The notes: generated by a model not told the origin, from the sequence alone. DNA of 17,616 nt from Treponema sp. (GCA_031255615.1 JAIRSD010000219.1:1-17616); one strand, 5' to 3'; shown: positions 5,950 through 14,312, numbered from the stretch's first letter. Made by a program: numbers and translations.

Positions 5950-8900
5950 ATGAGCAATTTTGTCCACCTCCATGTCCATTCCGATTTTTCCCTCCAGGAC
6001 GCCGCCGTCCCGGTAATGGACCTTTGCGACCGGGCGGAGGAGCTGGGGATGGAGTACCTGGCCCTGACGGACCACGGCAATATGTTTGGGGCCATGGAGT
6101 TTCTTCTGGCCTGCAAGGAAAACCGGCGGCATGAAAAGCGGGCAAAGCCCATCAAACCCATCATCGGCTGCGAGGTCTATGTGGCCCCCGGTTCCCGTTT
6201 TGAAAAGCGGGGTTCGGAGAGCGATAACAAGTACTTCCATCTCATCCTTCTGGCGGAAAACCGGGAGGGCTACTTTAACCTGGTCAAGCTCTGTTCCAAG
6301 GGCTATACCGACGGTTTTTACTACCGCCCCCGGGTGGATGAGGAGCTCCTGGTCCAGTACCACCAGGGAATCATCGCCCTTTCCGCCTGCGTTTCCGGTG
6401 AAATTCCCCGGCTTATCCAGGCGGGGAACCTGGCGGGGGCGGAGGCCAAGGCCCTGCGCTGCCGGGAAATCTTCGGGGAAGGAAATTTCTACCTGGAAAT
6501 TCAGGATCACGGCATCCCCTCGGGGGGGCTGCGGGGGACGACCCTTTCCCAGCGGGACATTAACAGGGAACTGGCGGGGATCTCCGCCAAAACCGGCATC
6601 CCCCTGGTGGCCACCAACGACATCCACTACCTCAACAGGGCAGACGCGGCGGCCCACGACGTGCTGCTCTGCATCGGTACGGGGAAACTGCGGACCGATG
6701 AAAGGCGGAAAAGGTATCACGGGGATCAGTTCTACTTCAAAACCCCGGAGGAAATGGCCGCCCTTTTCCCCGAGTACCCGGAGGCGATAAGCAATACGCT
6801 GAAAATCGCGGAACGCTGCGCCCCCAACGTGCCGGAAATCAAGGTAAAGGAGCTGCCCCAGTACCTGCCGGACTTTGAAATACCCCCGGATTTCGCCGAC
6901 GGAGACCAGTACCTTCGGCATTTAACCATGGAAGGGCTCGCCAAACGCTACGGCGGGATGCCGGATCAGGTGCTCAAACAGGCGGAATACGAACTGGACG
7001 TGATCATCAAAATGAATTTCACCGGCTACTTCCTCATCGTGGCGGACTTTATCAACTGGGCCAAGGACCGGGGCATCGCCGTGGGGCCGGGCCGGGGTTC
7101 CGGGGCGGGCTCCATCGTGGCCTACGCCCTGCGAATCACCGACATCGATCCCCTTGCATACGGCCTCCTCTTTGAGCGGTTCCTGAACCCGGAACGAATC
7201 TCCATGCCCGACTTCGACCTGGACTTCTGCAACGAGCGCCGGGAGGAGGTGATCCAGTATGTGACGGAAAAGTACGGCAAGGAACGGGTGGGGCAGATCA
7301 TCACCTTCGGCACCCTGGGGGCCAAGCAGGTGATCAAGGATGTGGCCAGGGTGCTGGATATCAGCATCGCCGAATCCGAGATGATCACCAAACTTATCCC
7401 CAAGGACCCCAAGATCAAACTGGACAGGGCCATAAAAGAAGAGTCCCGGCTGGCGGATCTGGAAAAGGACCCCCGGTACACGGAACTTTTCAGCCTGGCC
7501 CGGAGACTGGAGGGCCTCAACCGCCATTCCAGCATCCACGCCGCCGGGGTGGTGATCGGTAAATCGGACCTGGTGAACTATGTGCCCCTCTACCGGGACC
7601 ACAAGACCGGAGGGGTGGCGACCCAGTACACCATGGGCTTTCTGGAACAATGCGGCCTGGTAAAGATGGACTTCCTTGGCCTTAAAACCCTGGACCTTAT
7701 CAAAAACACCGTCGATATCGTCCGCGGCCGGGGGGGGGACTACGCCGGATTCGACGTGGAAAAGGTGGACGAGTACGATCCCCCCACCTACGCCATGCTG
7801 GCGGAGGGACAGAACGAGGGGGTCTTCCAGTTTGAAAAAAGCTGGTGGAAGGAAATTCTGCGGAAGGCGAAACCGGCCAGCATTGGGGAGCTTACGGCCC
7901 TCAACAGCTTGGGGCGGCCGGGCCCCATAAAGTTCATCCCCCAGTTTATCGACTCCAAGTGGAATCCCCGGCTCATCAAGTACCCGGACCCGGTCCTGGA
8001 GGACGTGCTGAAGGAAACCTACGGGATCATTACCTACCAGGAACAGGTGATGCAGGTGGCCCGGATCATCGCCGGTTACAGCATGGGGCAGGCGGATCTG
8101 CTCCGCCGGGCCATGGGGAAAAAGAAAAAAGAGATTATCGACGCGGAAAAGGGGCCCTTCCTGGAGGGGGCCATGAAACAGGGCTATTCCCGGGAAAAGG
8201 CGGGGGAGATCTACGATATCCTGGTCCCCTTTGCGGATTACGGATTCAACAAAAGCCACGCCGCCGCCTATTCGCTGCTCTCCTTCCGCACCGCCTACCT
8301 AAAGGCCAACTTCCCCGCGGAGTTCATGGCCGCCAACCTTTCCAACGAAATCGGCAGCGCGGATAAGGACAAACTTCCCGAATACATCGAAGTGACCCGC
8401 CGCATGGGCATCCCCATCGATCCCCCGGATGTAAACCGGTCGGACCGGCTTTTTACCGTGGCGGAAGGCCGAGTCGTCTACGGCCTTAAAGCCATTAAGG
8501 GCATCGGCGATATTCCGGCGGAAGAAATCGTAAGATGCCGCCGGGACGGGCCCTACAAAAGTTTTATGGATTTTCTCAACCGGGTGGACATGAAGACCCT
8601 GGGAAAAAAGACCGTCGAACTGCTCATCCAGACCGGGGCCTTCGACACCCTGGGGCAAAACCGGGAAATTCTTCTGGGAAATATGGAAAGGGCGGTGGAT
8701 TACGCCCAAAACATCAAGGACGAGGCTAAATACGGCCAGTCCGGCCTCTTTGACGACACGGGAGAAAAGGTCTACCCCGATTTTTCCTTCGACGTCTTCC
8801 CGGAGAACAGCAGGGAAGAAAAATTACGGATCGAAAAGGAACTGACCGGCTTCTACCTGTCCGGCCACCCCATGGACGACTGCCGGGAATCCTGGGAACG

Positions 8901-9954
8901 CCACGTCAGGCTGGACCTGGGGAACCTGGACAAGGCCGCCCCCGGACCCTGCGTGCTGATAGGGATCCTGAAGGGGACGCGGGCCATCACCAGTAAAAGC
9001 GGAAAAGCCATGGCCTTTGCGGCACTGGCGGACTTCCGGGGAGAGATAGACCTGGTCTTTTTTGAGGAAATATGGCTCCGCTGCCGGGATTCCCTGGAGG
9101 AAAACAGCATCCTCGCCCTTAAAGGAAGGCTGGACCTGCGGAGGGGGAAACCGACGGTCCAGGTGGACGCCGTTCTGTCGGGGGAAAAATTCAAGATCCC
9201 CGAATTGCTGGAAAGTTTCTGCGCCCAGCCCCTGGACAAATACCGGGAAACCTGGCGGCGTTTTGTGAAGCTGGATCTGGGAGACCTGGACAACGCGGCG
9301 GAGGATGAGTATACCCTGGTGGGAATGGTCTCCAGCCTCCGGCCTATTCAGGATAAAAACGGAAAACCCATGGCCTTCGGCTCCCTCCAGGATTTCCGGG
9401 GAGACATCGATCTGGTGTTTTTTGGGAAAACCTGGGAGAACTGCCAGGGTAAAATCGCCGAAGGAAAACCGGCGGCCCTCAAGGGGCGGCTGGACAAGTC
9501 CCGGGAGAAGCCCAGTTTCAAGGTCAGCTCTACGCTGGACCTGGAACGGCTTGACAAAAAGGTGGAAAAAATGGCGGATGGACGGATCGATGTGAAAACA
9601 GGGAACGGCGAGGCGGAGCCGCGGACGAAACCGGAGGCGGCGCAGGCCGCCGCGCCCCAGGAGAAGGACGCCGGGGAAGGGGAAACCGGGGAGGCGGGGG
9701 CCCCCCGCTGGCGGGAACTCCACATCCGGCTCGACGACAGCCCCGGACGGCAGGAGGAGGACCTCCTGCCCCTGCGGGATCAGCTTATCGAAAACCCCGG
9801 CCCCTGCCAGGTCTACATCCATGTTCCCGATTCGGAGGACCGGGGGCGGGAGACGGTAATCCGCACCGCCAGCCAGATCAGCACAAACGCGACGACCGCC
9901 TCGGTTGACGCCCTCAAACGATTCCGGGGGGTGGCCGAAGTTTGGGGGGAATGA
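5950..9954 (+). CDS. dnaE: DNA polymerase III alpha subunit
   Basis: The 1334-residue replicative DNA polymerase. Domains: PHP (1-285) with likely metal ligands H8, H10, D41, H42, E75, H97, C147, D224 and H226; polymerase core with catalytic D423 and D425 in PDFDLDF and D574 in VKMDFLGL; helix-hairpin-helix near 850-900; and a clamp-binding motif QSGLF at 930-934. Then come two tandem copies of an OB-fold-like unit (977-1081 and 1097-1201), a Glu/Ala/Pro-rich linker (1210-1250), and a C-terminal domain ending in VAEVWGE, probably for tau contact. At 1334 residues it is longer than the roughly 1160 usual for DnaE; the duplication and linker explain the excess. The start is fixed by an in-frame TGA two codons upstream, but no Shine-Dalgarno site is visible. 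A 73-bp gap separates it from the next gene. Confidence 0.97.
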   Translation: MSNFVHLHVHSDFSLQDAAVPVMDLCDRAEELGMEYLALTDHGNMFGAMEFLLACKENRRHEKRAKPIKPIIGCEVYVAPGSRFEKRGSESDNKYFHLILLAENREGYFNLVKLCSKGYTDGFYYRPRVDEELLVQYHQGIIALSACVSGEIPRLIQAGNLAGAEAKALRCREIFGEGNFYLEIQDHGIPSGGLRGTTLSQRDINRELAGISAKTGIPLVATNDIHYLNRADAAAHDVLLCIGTGKLRTDERRKRYHGDQFYFKTPEEMAALFPEYPEAISNTLKIAERCAPNVPEIKVKELPQYLPDFEIPPDFADGDQYLRHLTMEGLAKRYGGMPDQVLKQAEYELDVIIKMNFTGYFLIVADFINWAKDRGIAVGPGRGSGAGSIVAYALRITDIDPLAYGLLFERFLNPERISMPDFDLDFCNERREEVIQYVTEKYGKERVGQIITFGTLGAKQVIKDVARVLDISIAESEMITKLIPKDPKIKLDRAIKEESRLADLEKDPRYTELFSLARRLEGLNRHSSIHAAGVVIGKSDLVNYVPLYRDHKTGGVATQYTMGFLEQCGLVKMDFLGLKTLDLIKNTVDIVRGRGGDYAGFDVEKVDEYDPPTYAMLAEGQNEGVFQFEKSWWKEILRKAKPASIGELTALNSLGRPGPIKFIPQFIDSKWNPRLIKYPDPVLEDVLKETYGIITYQEQVMQVARIIAGYSMGQADLLRRAMGKKKKEIIDAEKGPFLEGAMKQGYSREKAGEIYDILVPFADYGFNKSHAAAYSLLSFRTAYLKANFPAEFMAANLSNEIGSADKDKLPEYIEVTRRMGIPIDPPDVNRSDRLFTVAEGRVVYGLKAIKGIGDIPAEEIVRCRRDGPYKSFMDFLNRVDMKTLGKKTVELLIQTGAFDTLGQNREILLGNMERAVDYAQNIKDEAKYGQSGLFDDTGEKVYPDFSFDVFPENSREEKLRIEKELTGFYLSGHPMDDCRESWERHVRLDLGNLDKAAPGPCVLIGILKGTRAITSKSGKAMAFAALADFRGEIDLVFFEEIWLRCRDSLEENSILALKGRLDLRRGKPTVQVDAVLSGEKFKIPELLESFCAQPLDKYRETWRRFVKLDLGDLDNAAEDEYTLVGMVSSLRPIQDKNGKPMAFGSLQDFRGDIDLVFFGKTWENCQGKIAEGKPAALKGRLDKSREKPSFKVSSTLDLERLDKKVEKMADGRIDVKTGNGEAEPRTKPEAAQAAAPQEKDAGEGETGEAGAPRWRELHIRLDDSPGRQEEDLLPLRDQLIENPGPCQVYIHVPDSEDRGRETVIRTASQISTNATTASVDALKRFRGVAEVWGE
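8878..9552 (+). repeat. Internal duplication in dnaE (two OB-fold-like units)
   Basis: Residues 977-1081 (8878-9192) align without gaps to residues 1097-1201 (9238-9552), with about 50 of 105 positions identical by hand count. Shared landmarks: LDLGxLD, MAFxxLxDFRGxIDLVFF and ALKGRLD. The divergence shows that the duplication is old and was kept in frame. Confidence 0.85.
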
Positions 9955-10027
9955 CCGGGAAAAGACCGGCAAGGCCGCCTGGCGGCTTTGATCTTAAGGG
10001 GCGCCAAGGCCGTAGAAGGTGGCAATT

Positions 10028-10615
10028 ATGGGTGTTATCTTAAATTTGATAGGGAGCCTCGCGGGGCTCTATATGCTGCTCATTTTTATCCGGATTATGC
10101 TGAGCTGGTTTAACGCCGCCTCGCTGGGCGGCCCCGCGGAACTCCTGGCCCGGATTACCGATCCTTACCTGGACTGGTGGCGCCGCATCCCGATCCTGCG
10201 GGCCGGTTTCATCGACCTTTCCCCCATAGCCGCCATGGCCGCCCTCTCGCTGGTCCAGACCGCCTGCGGCATCGCGGTCCGTTACGGCCGCCTAACCCTG
10301 GGGATCATCCTGGCCATCGTCGTGCAGGCCCTCTGGTCCGTCCTCTCCTTTGTGCTGGGCTTCTTCATCATCGTCCTGGCCCTCCGGCTTATCGCCTACC
10401 TGACCAACCGGAACATTTACTCGAACTTTTGGCGGCTCGTCGATTCCATTTCCCAGCCCGTCCTGTACCGGATCACCCGGATCTTCTACCGCCGCCGGCT
10501 CATCAATTATCTGGCGGGGCTCCTCCTTTCCCTGGGCTTCCTCAGCGTCCTGGAGATCCTCGGGCGCTTCCTGATTCCCCGAATTTTGACGCTCCTCACC
10601 CGCCTGCCCTTCTAA
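10028..10615 (+). CDS. YggT-family integral membrane protein
   Basis: A 195-residue hydrophobic protein with two YggT-like halves: residues 1-90 and 91-185 each have two membrane helices and a shared pattern (LIFIRIMLSWF with ITDPYLDWWRRI in the first, IVLALRLIAYL with ISQPVLYRITRIFYR in the second). YggT proteins are small membrane proteins linked to osmotic protection and cell-shape or division machinery; their mechanism is not settled. I chose the ATG at 10028 because AAGGTGG lies five bases upstream. A GTG at 10019 would add three residues. The gene follows dnaE by 73 bp on the same strand and is probably co-transcribed with it. Confidence 0.82.
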   Translation: MGVILNLIGSLAGLYMLLIFIRIMLSWFNAASLGGPAELLARITDPYLDWWRRIPILRAGFIDLSPIAAMAALSLVQTACGIAVRYGRLTLGIILAIVVQALWSVLSFVLGFFIIVLALRLIAYLTNRNIYSNFWRLVDSISQPVLYRITRIFYRRRLINYLAGLLLSLGFLSVLEILGRFLIPRILTLLTRLPF

Positions 10616-10818
10616 CCGGGACCGGGCCTCCCCCGGCTCCGGGCAGGCCGCCCCGCGCCGAAGACCCGGACGCAGTTCCCCCGCGCCCGCCCGCGGAATC
10701 CGGCGCTTATCGGTATATGTTTGACTGTCGATTGCATTGATGGGAAATGGAGATCCGCCCCTCCAAGGGGACAGGACGCGGCAGGAAAGGATAAGGCCGC
10801 CGCGAATAAAGGGCCCGG

Positions 10819-10893
10819 TCGGGCAAGGCGGATTTGAACCGCCGACCCCAAGTCCCCCAGACTTGTACGCTAAACCAACTGCGCTATTGCCCG
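10819..10893 (-). tRNA. tRNA-Pro (anticodon GGG)
   Basis: The minus strand folds as a cloverleaf. Acceptor arm CGGGCAA pairs with TTGCCCG, D arm GCGC/GCGT, anticodon arm CAAGT/ACTTG around the loop CTGGGGG (anticodon GGG, reading CCC and CCU), and T arm GGCGG/CCGCC around TTCAAAT. The discriminator base is A. The following bases are CCG, so the terminal CCA is not encoded and must be added by the CCA-adding enzyme. Confidence 0.95.
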
Positions 10894-10926
10894 GCCAGAC
10901 CCTCGATTCACGACAAAACCTTAGAT

Positions 10927-10955
10927 ACCATAGCACAGGGGCGCATCGTTGTCAA
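10927..10955 (-). promoter_or_regulatory. Promoter of tRNA-Pro
   Basis: Perfect -35 TTGACA (10950-10955) and -10 TATGGT (10927-10932), 17 bases apart on the minus strand. Transcription would begin near 10920, about 27 bases before the mature tRNA end. Confidence 0.75.
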
Positions 10956-11017
10956 TCCATCGGATCCCGAACCCAGCCCTTCCCGGTTTAGGGCATGCCG
11001 CGTATCGAGTATATGTT

Positions 11018-11215
11018 GGGCGCATCCCCGCCTCCGGCGGGGACCGGGCTATCCGCTCTAACAATAACCCTGCGGGTTTTTGTTCCGCTCCTATCCCTTT
11101 AGCGGGCGAAAGCAGTCGGCCTGGCCGGCTGCTTTCGCCTTCTAAGCCGCCGCGCCTCCGGCGCGGCGGCTCAAGTATTTTACCCGCGGGCGGGGAGTTT
11201 CGCTCCGCGAAACTC
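11018..11215 (+). repeat. Structured multi-hairpin element, copy C
   Basis: GGGCGCAT at 11018-11025, then hairpins at 11026-11042 (7-bp arms, loop TCC), 11060-11084 (11-bp arms with one mismatch, loop TGC), 11105-11139 (11-bp outer arms plus an inner GGCC-type stem), 11146-11170 (11-bp arms, loop TCC) and 11195-11215 (9-bp arms, loop TCC). Linkers match copies A and B with few changes (CTATCCCTTTAGCGGGCG). Confidence 0.85.
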
Positions 11216-11298
11216 AAAAAAATCTCCGCCCCGGGACAATCCGGGGCCGCCCCGGGCACCGCCGAAAATACGGGCGGAGTTCCCGGCATAAGGGGAAT

Positions 11299-11326
11299 GG
11301 CCCCCCGCTATGGAAAGCGGGGGGCC
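11299..11326. other. GC-rich hairpin
   Basis: GGCCCCCCGCT and AGCGGGGGGCC form a perfect 11-bp stem with a 6-base loop. No T-run follows on either strand, so it is not a standard terminator. It may belong to the tail of the structured element or stand alone. Confidence 0.45.
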
Positions 11327-11421
11327 GCGTCCCGCCGCAGACGGACGACCGAAAAAAAACGCGCCCAAAAAGGACCCGGCCTGCAACGGCTTTTAACTTT
11401 TGCATGAGAGTTGTTCAGAAA

Positions 11422-11451
11422 CTTCAGTTTCCGAACAGCAACCGCTTAAAA
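11422..11451 (+). repeat. Dispersed short repeat R, copy 3
   Basis: Reads TTCAGTTTCCGAACAGCAAC then CGCTTAAAA. GTTCAGAAACT (11413-11423) pairs with AGTTTCCGAAC (11426-11436) at 10 of 11 positions, so this copy shows the complete hairpin. It ends about 20 bases before the -35 box of the XdhC-like gene. Confidence 0.7.
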
Positions 11452-11472
11452 ACGAAGAATTGCCGGCGCGTG

Positions 11473-11501
11473 TTGACCCCCCATCCCGCGGTTGATAGTA
11501 T
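11473..11501 (+). promoter_or_regulatory. Possible promoter of the XdhC-like gene
   Basis: TTGACC (11473-11478) and TAGTAT (11496-11501) are 17 bases apart. The predicted start near 11508 would leave almost no leader before the ATG at 11511. Confidence 0.5.
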
Positions 11502-11510
11502 GGCCGGAGT

Positions 11511-12539
11511 ATGTACAGGACTATCTTGGACAGAATCGCCGCGGGCAAGGATACCATGCTGGTTACCATTATCGCCGACGCGGGTTCCAGCCCCCGGAGC
11601 GCCGGATCCCACATGCTTGCCGGCGCGGAGGGCAGGGTCTTTGGCACTATCGGGGGGGGGATGCTGGAATACAGGGCCCTCCAACTGAGCCGGGAACTCC
11701 TGGAACTCCGGACATCCCGGTTAAAAACCTACCATCTGCACCAAAACGGGGAAGAAGACCTGGGGATGCTCTGCGGCGGCGATGTTGAACTCTATTTTCA
11801 ATTTATAGCCGGCGGCGGCAAAAAGACCGCGGCCCTTATGAAAGAAATACTTCTCCATTTGGAAAGGGACGAAGACACCTGGCTTTTTACGGATCTCAGT
11901 AATCCCGCGGATTGGACCATGGCCCTGTACAGCGCGGATACGCCGCCGGAGGGCATGGATTTAACCGGGGATGACATACGGGCGCTGGCGCGGAACAGGG
12001 GAGTAATAGTAAAAACCGGCGGCCGCTGTTTGTACGGCGAGCCCGTCAATTTTGCGGGCAAGGTATACATATTCGGCGGCGGCCATGTGGCCCAGGCCCT
12101 GGCGCCCCTGCTGGGCGGCGTGGGTTTCCGCTGCGTGATTTTTGACAACCGCGGGGAATTCGCCGCCCCGGAACTGTTCCCCTCCGCCGCCGGCGTCATA
12201 ACCGGCGATTACGACCATATATACGAAAAGCTGCGGATCGGCCCCAACGATTATGTGGTCATCGCCACCCACGCCTACGATCTTCCCGTACTGCGCCAGG
12301 TTATCGCCGGAGACAGCGCCTATATCGGAGTCATAGGCAGCAAGGGAAAAATCGCGGCGGTGAAGGGGCGGCTTAGATCCGAGGGCGTAAGCGAAGAAAG
12401 GCTAAACAGCCTCAACGCCCCCATCGGCCTCGCGATACACTCCGAGACCCCGGAAGAAATAGCCGTGAGCATTGCCGGTGAAATGATAAAATGCCGGGCG
12501 GAAAAAAGGCGGCTGAGCCCTGAGGCCGTGAAACCTTAA
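11511..12539 (+). CDS. XdhC/CoxI-family molybdoenzyme maturation factor
   Basis: A 342-residue cytoplasmic protein of the XdhC family, whose members bind the molybdenum cofactor, help its sulfuration and insert it into xanthine dehydrogenase or related hydroxylases. The N-terminal XdhC_CoxI domain is shown by TIIADAGSSPRSAGSHML and FGTIGGGMLE (about 20-58) and by the conserved MLCGGDVELYF (about 86-96). The C-terminal Rossmann domain begins at VYIFGGGHVAQALAPLL (about 185) and includes ATHAYDLPVL and YIGVIGSKGK. No hydroxylase, cofactor-synthesis gene or molybdate transporter lies beside it, so its client is not shown here. The ATG is supported by family length and a weak GGAG just upstream. 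The flanking genes are unrelated, so it looks like a single-gene unit. Confidence 0.85.
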   Translation: MYRTILDRIAAGKDTMLVTIIADAGSSPRSAGSHMLAGAEGRVFGTIGGGMLEYRALQLSRELLELRTSRLKTYHLHQNGEEDLGMLCGGDVELYFQFIAGGGKKTAALMKEILLHLERDEDTWLFTDLSNPADWTMALYSADTPPEGMDLTGDDIRALARNRGVIVKTGGRCLYGEPVNFAGKVYIFGGGHVAQALAPLLGGVGFRCVIFDNRGEFAAPELFPSAAGVITGDYDHIYEKLRIGPNDYVVIATHAYDLPVLRQVIAGDSAYIGVIGSKGKIAAVKGRLRSEGVSEERLNSLNAPIGLAIHSETPEEIAVSIAGEMIKCRAEKRRLSPEAVKP

Positions 12540-12544
12540 ACGGC

Positions 12545-12576
12545 AAAACCGGGGAACCCCGGGCCGCGGCGGTTTT
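12545..12576 (+). terminator. Possible terminator after the XdhC-like gene
   Basis: AAAACCG (12545-12551) pairs with CGGTTTT (12570-12576), with CCGGGG/CCCCGG able to stack inside. The T-run is only four bases and the stem has internal loops, so the call is tentative. Confidence 0.4.
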
Positions 12577-12755
12577 CACGCAAAATCCCAACGCCCCCCC
12601 TGCCCAACCCGCAGGAAAAAAGGGTATACTGTCCGGGAATCCAGGGGGGAACCAACGGTCCGACGGGACGGGGTGTTTTCTTTCGCGCGGATCGGACTGC
12701 CCGACGCGGTCGTGCGGCGGCCCGGCATATTGATCGGCATCAGGGAGGCGGCGCG

Positions 12756-14132
12756 ATGAGCGGTATCGAATACGCCCGGACGGCCCGCGGAGGGGCGGGG
12801 CTTTACTACAAAACTATTCTGCGCCTGGCCCTGCCCATCGGTTTGCAGAATCTTATCGGCTTTACGGTAAATTTCGCGGACAATATCATGGTGGGCCGGC
12901 TGGGGGATCTGGCTATCGCCGGAGTCTTTATCGGGAACCAGATCCACTCCATGGTGATGTTCATTACCAGCGGGATCGGGGCCACCCTGGTGATACTGGC
13001 CACCCAGTATTGGGGAAAAAAGGACGTTAAGAGCATCCGCTCCCTTACCGCCGTCGCCCTCTGGGCTTCCCTGGCGGGGGGGATCTTCTTCGCCGTGCTG
13101 ACCGCCGGATTCCCCGGTTTTATCGCGGGGCTCCTCTCCAACAAGGAAGACGTGATCCGATCTTCCGTTCCCTACCTGCGCTATATCGGCCTGTCTTTTG
13201 TCTTCTTTACCGTATCCCAGGTGTTGATAGCCTCCCAGCGGAGCGTGGAAAAGGTACGGTTCGGCATGTACATCGCCCTTGTTACCCTGGCCTTTAATGT
13301 GGGGCTTAACTACTGCCTCATCTTCGGCAAACTGGGCTTTCCCGCCCTGGGCGTCGTGGGGGCCGCCCTGGCGACCCTTATTTCCCGGATTCTGGAATGT
13401 CTGGCCGCCGCCTGCTACGTCTTCGGCGTGGATAAACGGATCGCCCTGCGGTTCCGGGACATGGGCCGGCTGGACAAACTTCTGGGCCTGTCCCTCCTGA
13501 AATACGGCGCCCCCGTGATTGCCGGGGACATCGTTTGGGCCGCCAATTCCTTTGCCTACACCGCCATCGTGGGCCGCTTTACCGCCGATATTATCGCGTC
13601 CTTTAATATCGTCGGCATGATGAATACCCTCGTTTATATCTGGATGTCCGGCCTCGTGGCGGCCCTGGGCATCATGACCGGAAAACTCGTGGGCGGCGGG
13701 GCGCCGGTGGCGGAAATCAAGACCCACGCCTTTCGGACCCAGTTTTTTTTCCCCCTGGTAGGCTTGGCCACCGGCGTCTTCATCTTTTTTTTCAAAGGGG
13801 TCCTTGTTTCGTTCTACAATATTTCCCCGGAAGCGGTTGCGGCGGCCCGGCAGCTCCTCAACATCCTGGCACTCTCCATGGTCGGCACCGCCTACCAGAT
13901 GCCCGGTCTGGGGGGCCTGGTAAAGGCGGGGGGCAACATTTCCTTCGTGTTCCGCAACGATTTTATCTTTGTATTTTTCGTCGTCATCCCCTCCTCGATC
14001 ATCGCCATGCTGCTCAAGGCCCCCGCCTGGGCGGTGTTCCTCTGCCTTAAGTGCGACCAGATTCTTAAATGCTTTGTGGCGGTGGTCGTGATCAACCGTT
14101 TCCGCTGGATCAAAGACCTTACCAGGGGCTGA
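12756..14132 (+). CDS. MATE-family efflux transporter
   Basis: A 458-residue inner-membrane protein with about twelve helices in two similar halves, the usual length for the multidrug and toxin extrusion family, which exports cationic compounds using a sodium or proton gradient. Family signatures include the opening LALPIGLQNLIGFTVNFADN followed by MVGRLGDLAIAGV, and in the second half GAPVIAGDIVWAANSFAYTA followed by IVGRFT. The start has GGAGG seven bases upstream. A 216-base gap separates it from the XdhC-like gene; a TATACT at 12625-12630 could be its -10 box but no matching -35 box is visible. It is followed by an inverted pair of CACGAAGG repeats that may end the transcript. The exported substrate is unknown. 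Confidence 0.88.
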   Translation: MSGIEYARTARGGAGLYYKTILRLALPIGLQNLIGFTVNFADNIMVGRLGDLAIAGVFIGNQIHSMVMFITSGIGATLVILATQYWGKKDVKSIRSLTAVALWASLAGGIFFAVLTAGFPGFIAGLLSNKEDVIRSSVPYLRYIGLSFVFFTVSQVLIASQRSVEKVRFGMYIALVTLAFNVGLNYCLIFGKLGFPALGVVGAALATLISRILECLAAACYVFGVDKRIALRFRDMGRLDKLLGLSLLKYGAPVIAGDIVWAANSFAYTAIVGRFTADIIASFNIVGMMNTLVYIWMSGLVAALGIMTGKLVGGGAPVAEIKTHAFRTQFFFPLVGLATGVFIFFFKGVLVSFYNISPEAVAAARQLLNILALSMVGTAYQMPGLGGLVKAGGNISFVFRNDFIFVFFVVIPSSIIAMLLKAPAWAVFLCLKCDQILKCFVAVVVINRFRWIKDLTRG

Positions 14133-14143
14133 CTCGGAAGGAA

Positions 14144-14237
14144 TTTACCACGAAGGCGAGGAAGGCGCACGAAAGGCGGGGATTGAAGGCATTTTTTATT
14201 CCTTCGTGTACCTTGGTGCGCCTTCGTGGTTAACATT
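14144..14237. repeat. Inverted pair of CACGAAGG-type repeats
   Basis: TTACCACGAAGG with GGCGCACGAAAGG (14145-14176) faces CCTTCGTGTACC with GCGCCTTCGTGGTTAACATT (14201-14237). The two are imperfect reverse complements around a T-rich centre (14190-14200), so the transcript of the MATE gene could fold here. The sequence resembles copy 1 at 3846-3880. Confidence 0.6.
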
Positions 14238-14312
14238 TCTATTCCCGGTTGTTTCGCTATATTCGGTGATGTAGTGCAATCAAGGCAATGGTTCGCCCGG
14301 CGAGCCGCAGTT

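Larger units (their letters stand above)
10616..11510. other. Long gap with tRNA and repeats
   Basis: About 895 bases with no protein gene. In order: 200 bases of GC-rich sequence with small hairpins and no recognised content, tRNA-Pro on the minus strand, its promoter, structured element copy C, a further GC hairpin (11299-11326), repeat R copy 3, and the promoter of the XdhC-like gene. Confidence 0.65.

Noticed and set aside
6922..8259. Minus-strand 445-codon reading frame inside dnaE, and a similar one at 8824-9972
   Set aside because: Both are antisense to conserved polymerase sequence and have no family features.
10612..10851. Small reading frames between the YggT gene and tRNA-Pro
   Set aside because: They run into the tRNA or are Arg/Gly/Pro-rich without ribosome sites.
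3491..11215. Peptide-like conservation on the minus strand of the structured element (AQGIEAEF, ELERIAR)
   Set aside because: All three copies share it, but hairpin 1 differs by 4 bases between copies A and B and breaks the frame, and no start or ribosome site is kept. Conservation follows the linkers and structure, not a protein.
3491..11215. CRISPR array or integron attC cassette array
   Set aside because: The copies are kilobases apart with no spacers of regular length, and no attC core sites or integrase gene are visible.
12625..12630. TATACT as a promoter for the MATE gene
   Set aside because: A good -10 match, but no acceptable -35 box at 15-19 bases and no TG extension; too weak to list as a feature.
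12576..13727. Minus-strand reading frame opposite the MATE gene
   Set aside because: Composition (Gly, His, Asp, Gln) is that of reversed membrane-protein codons; no domain.
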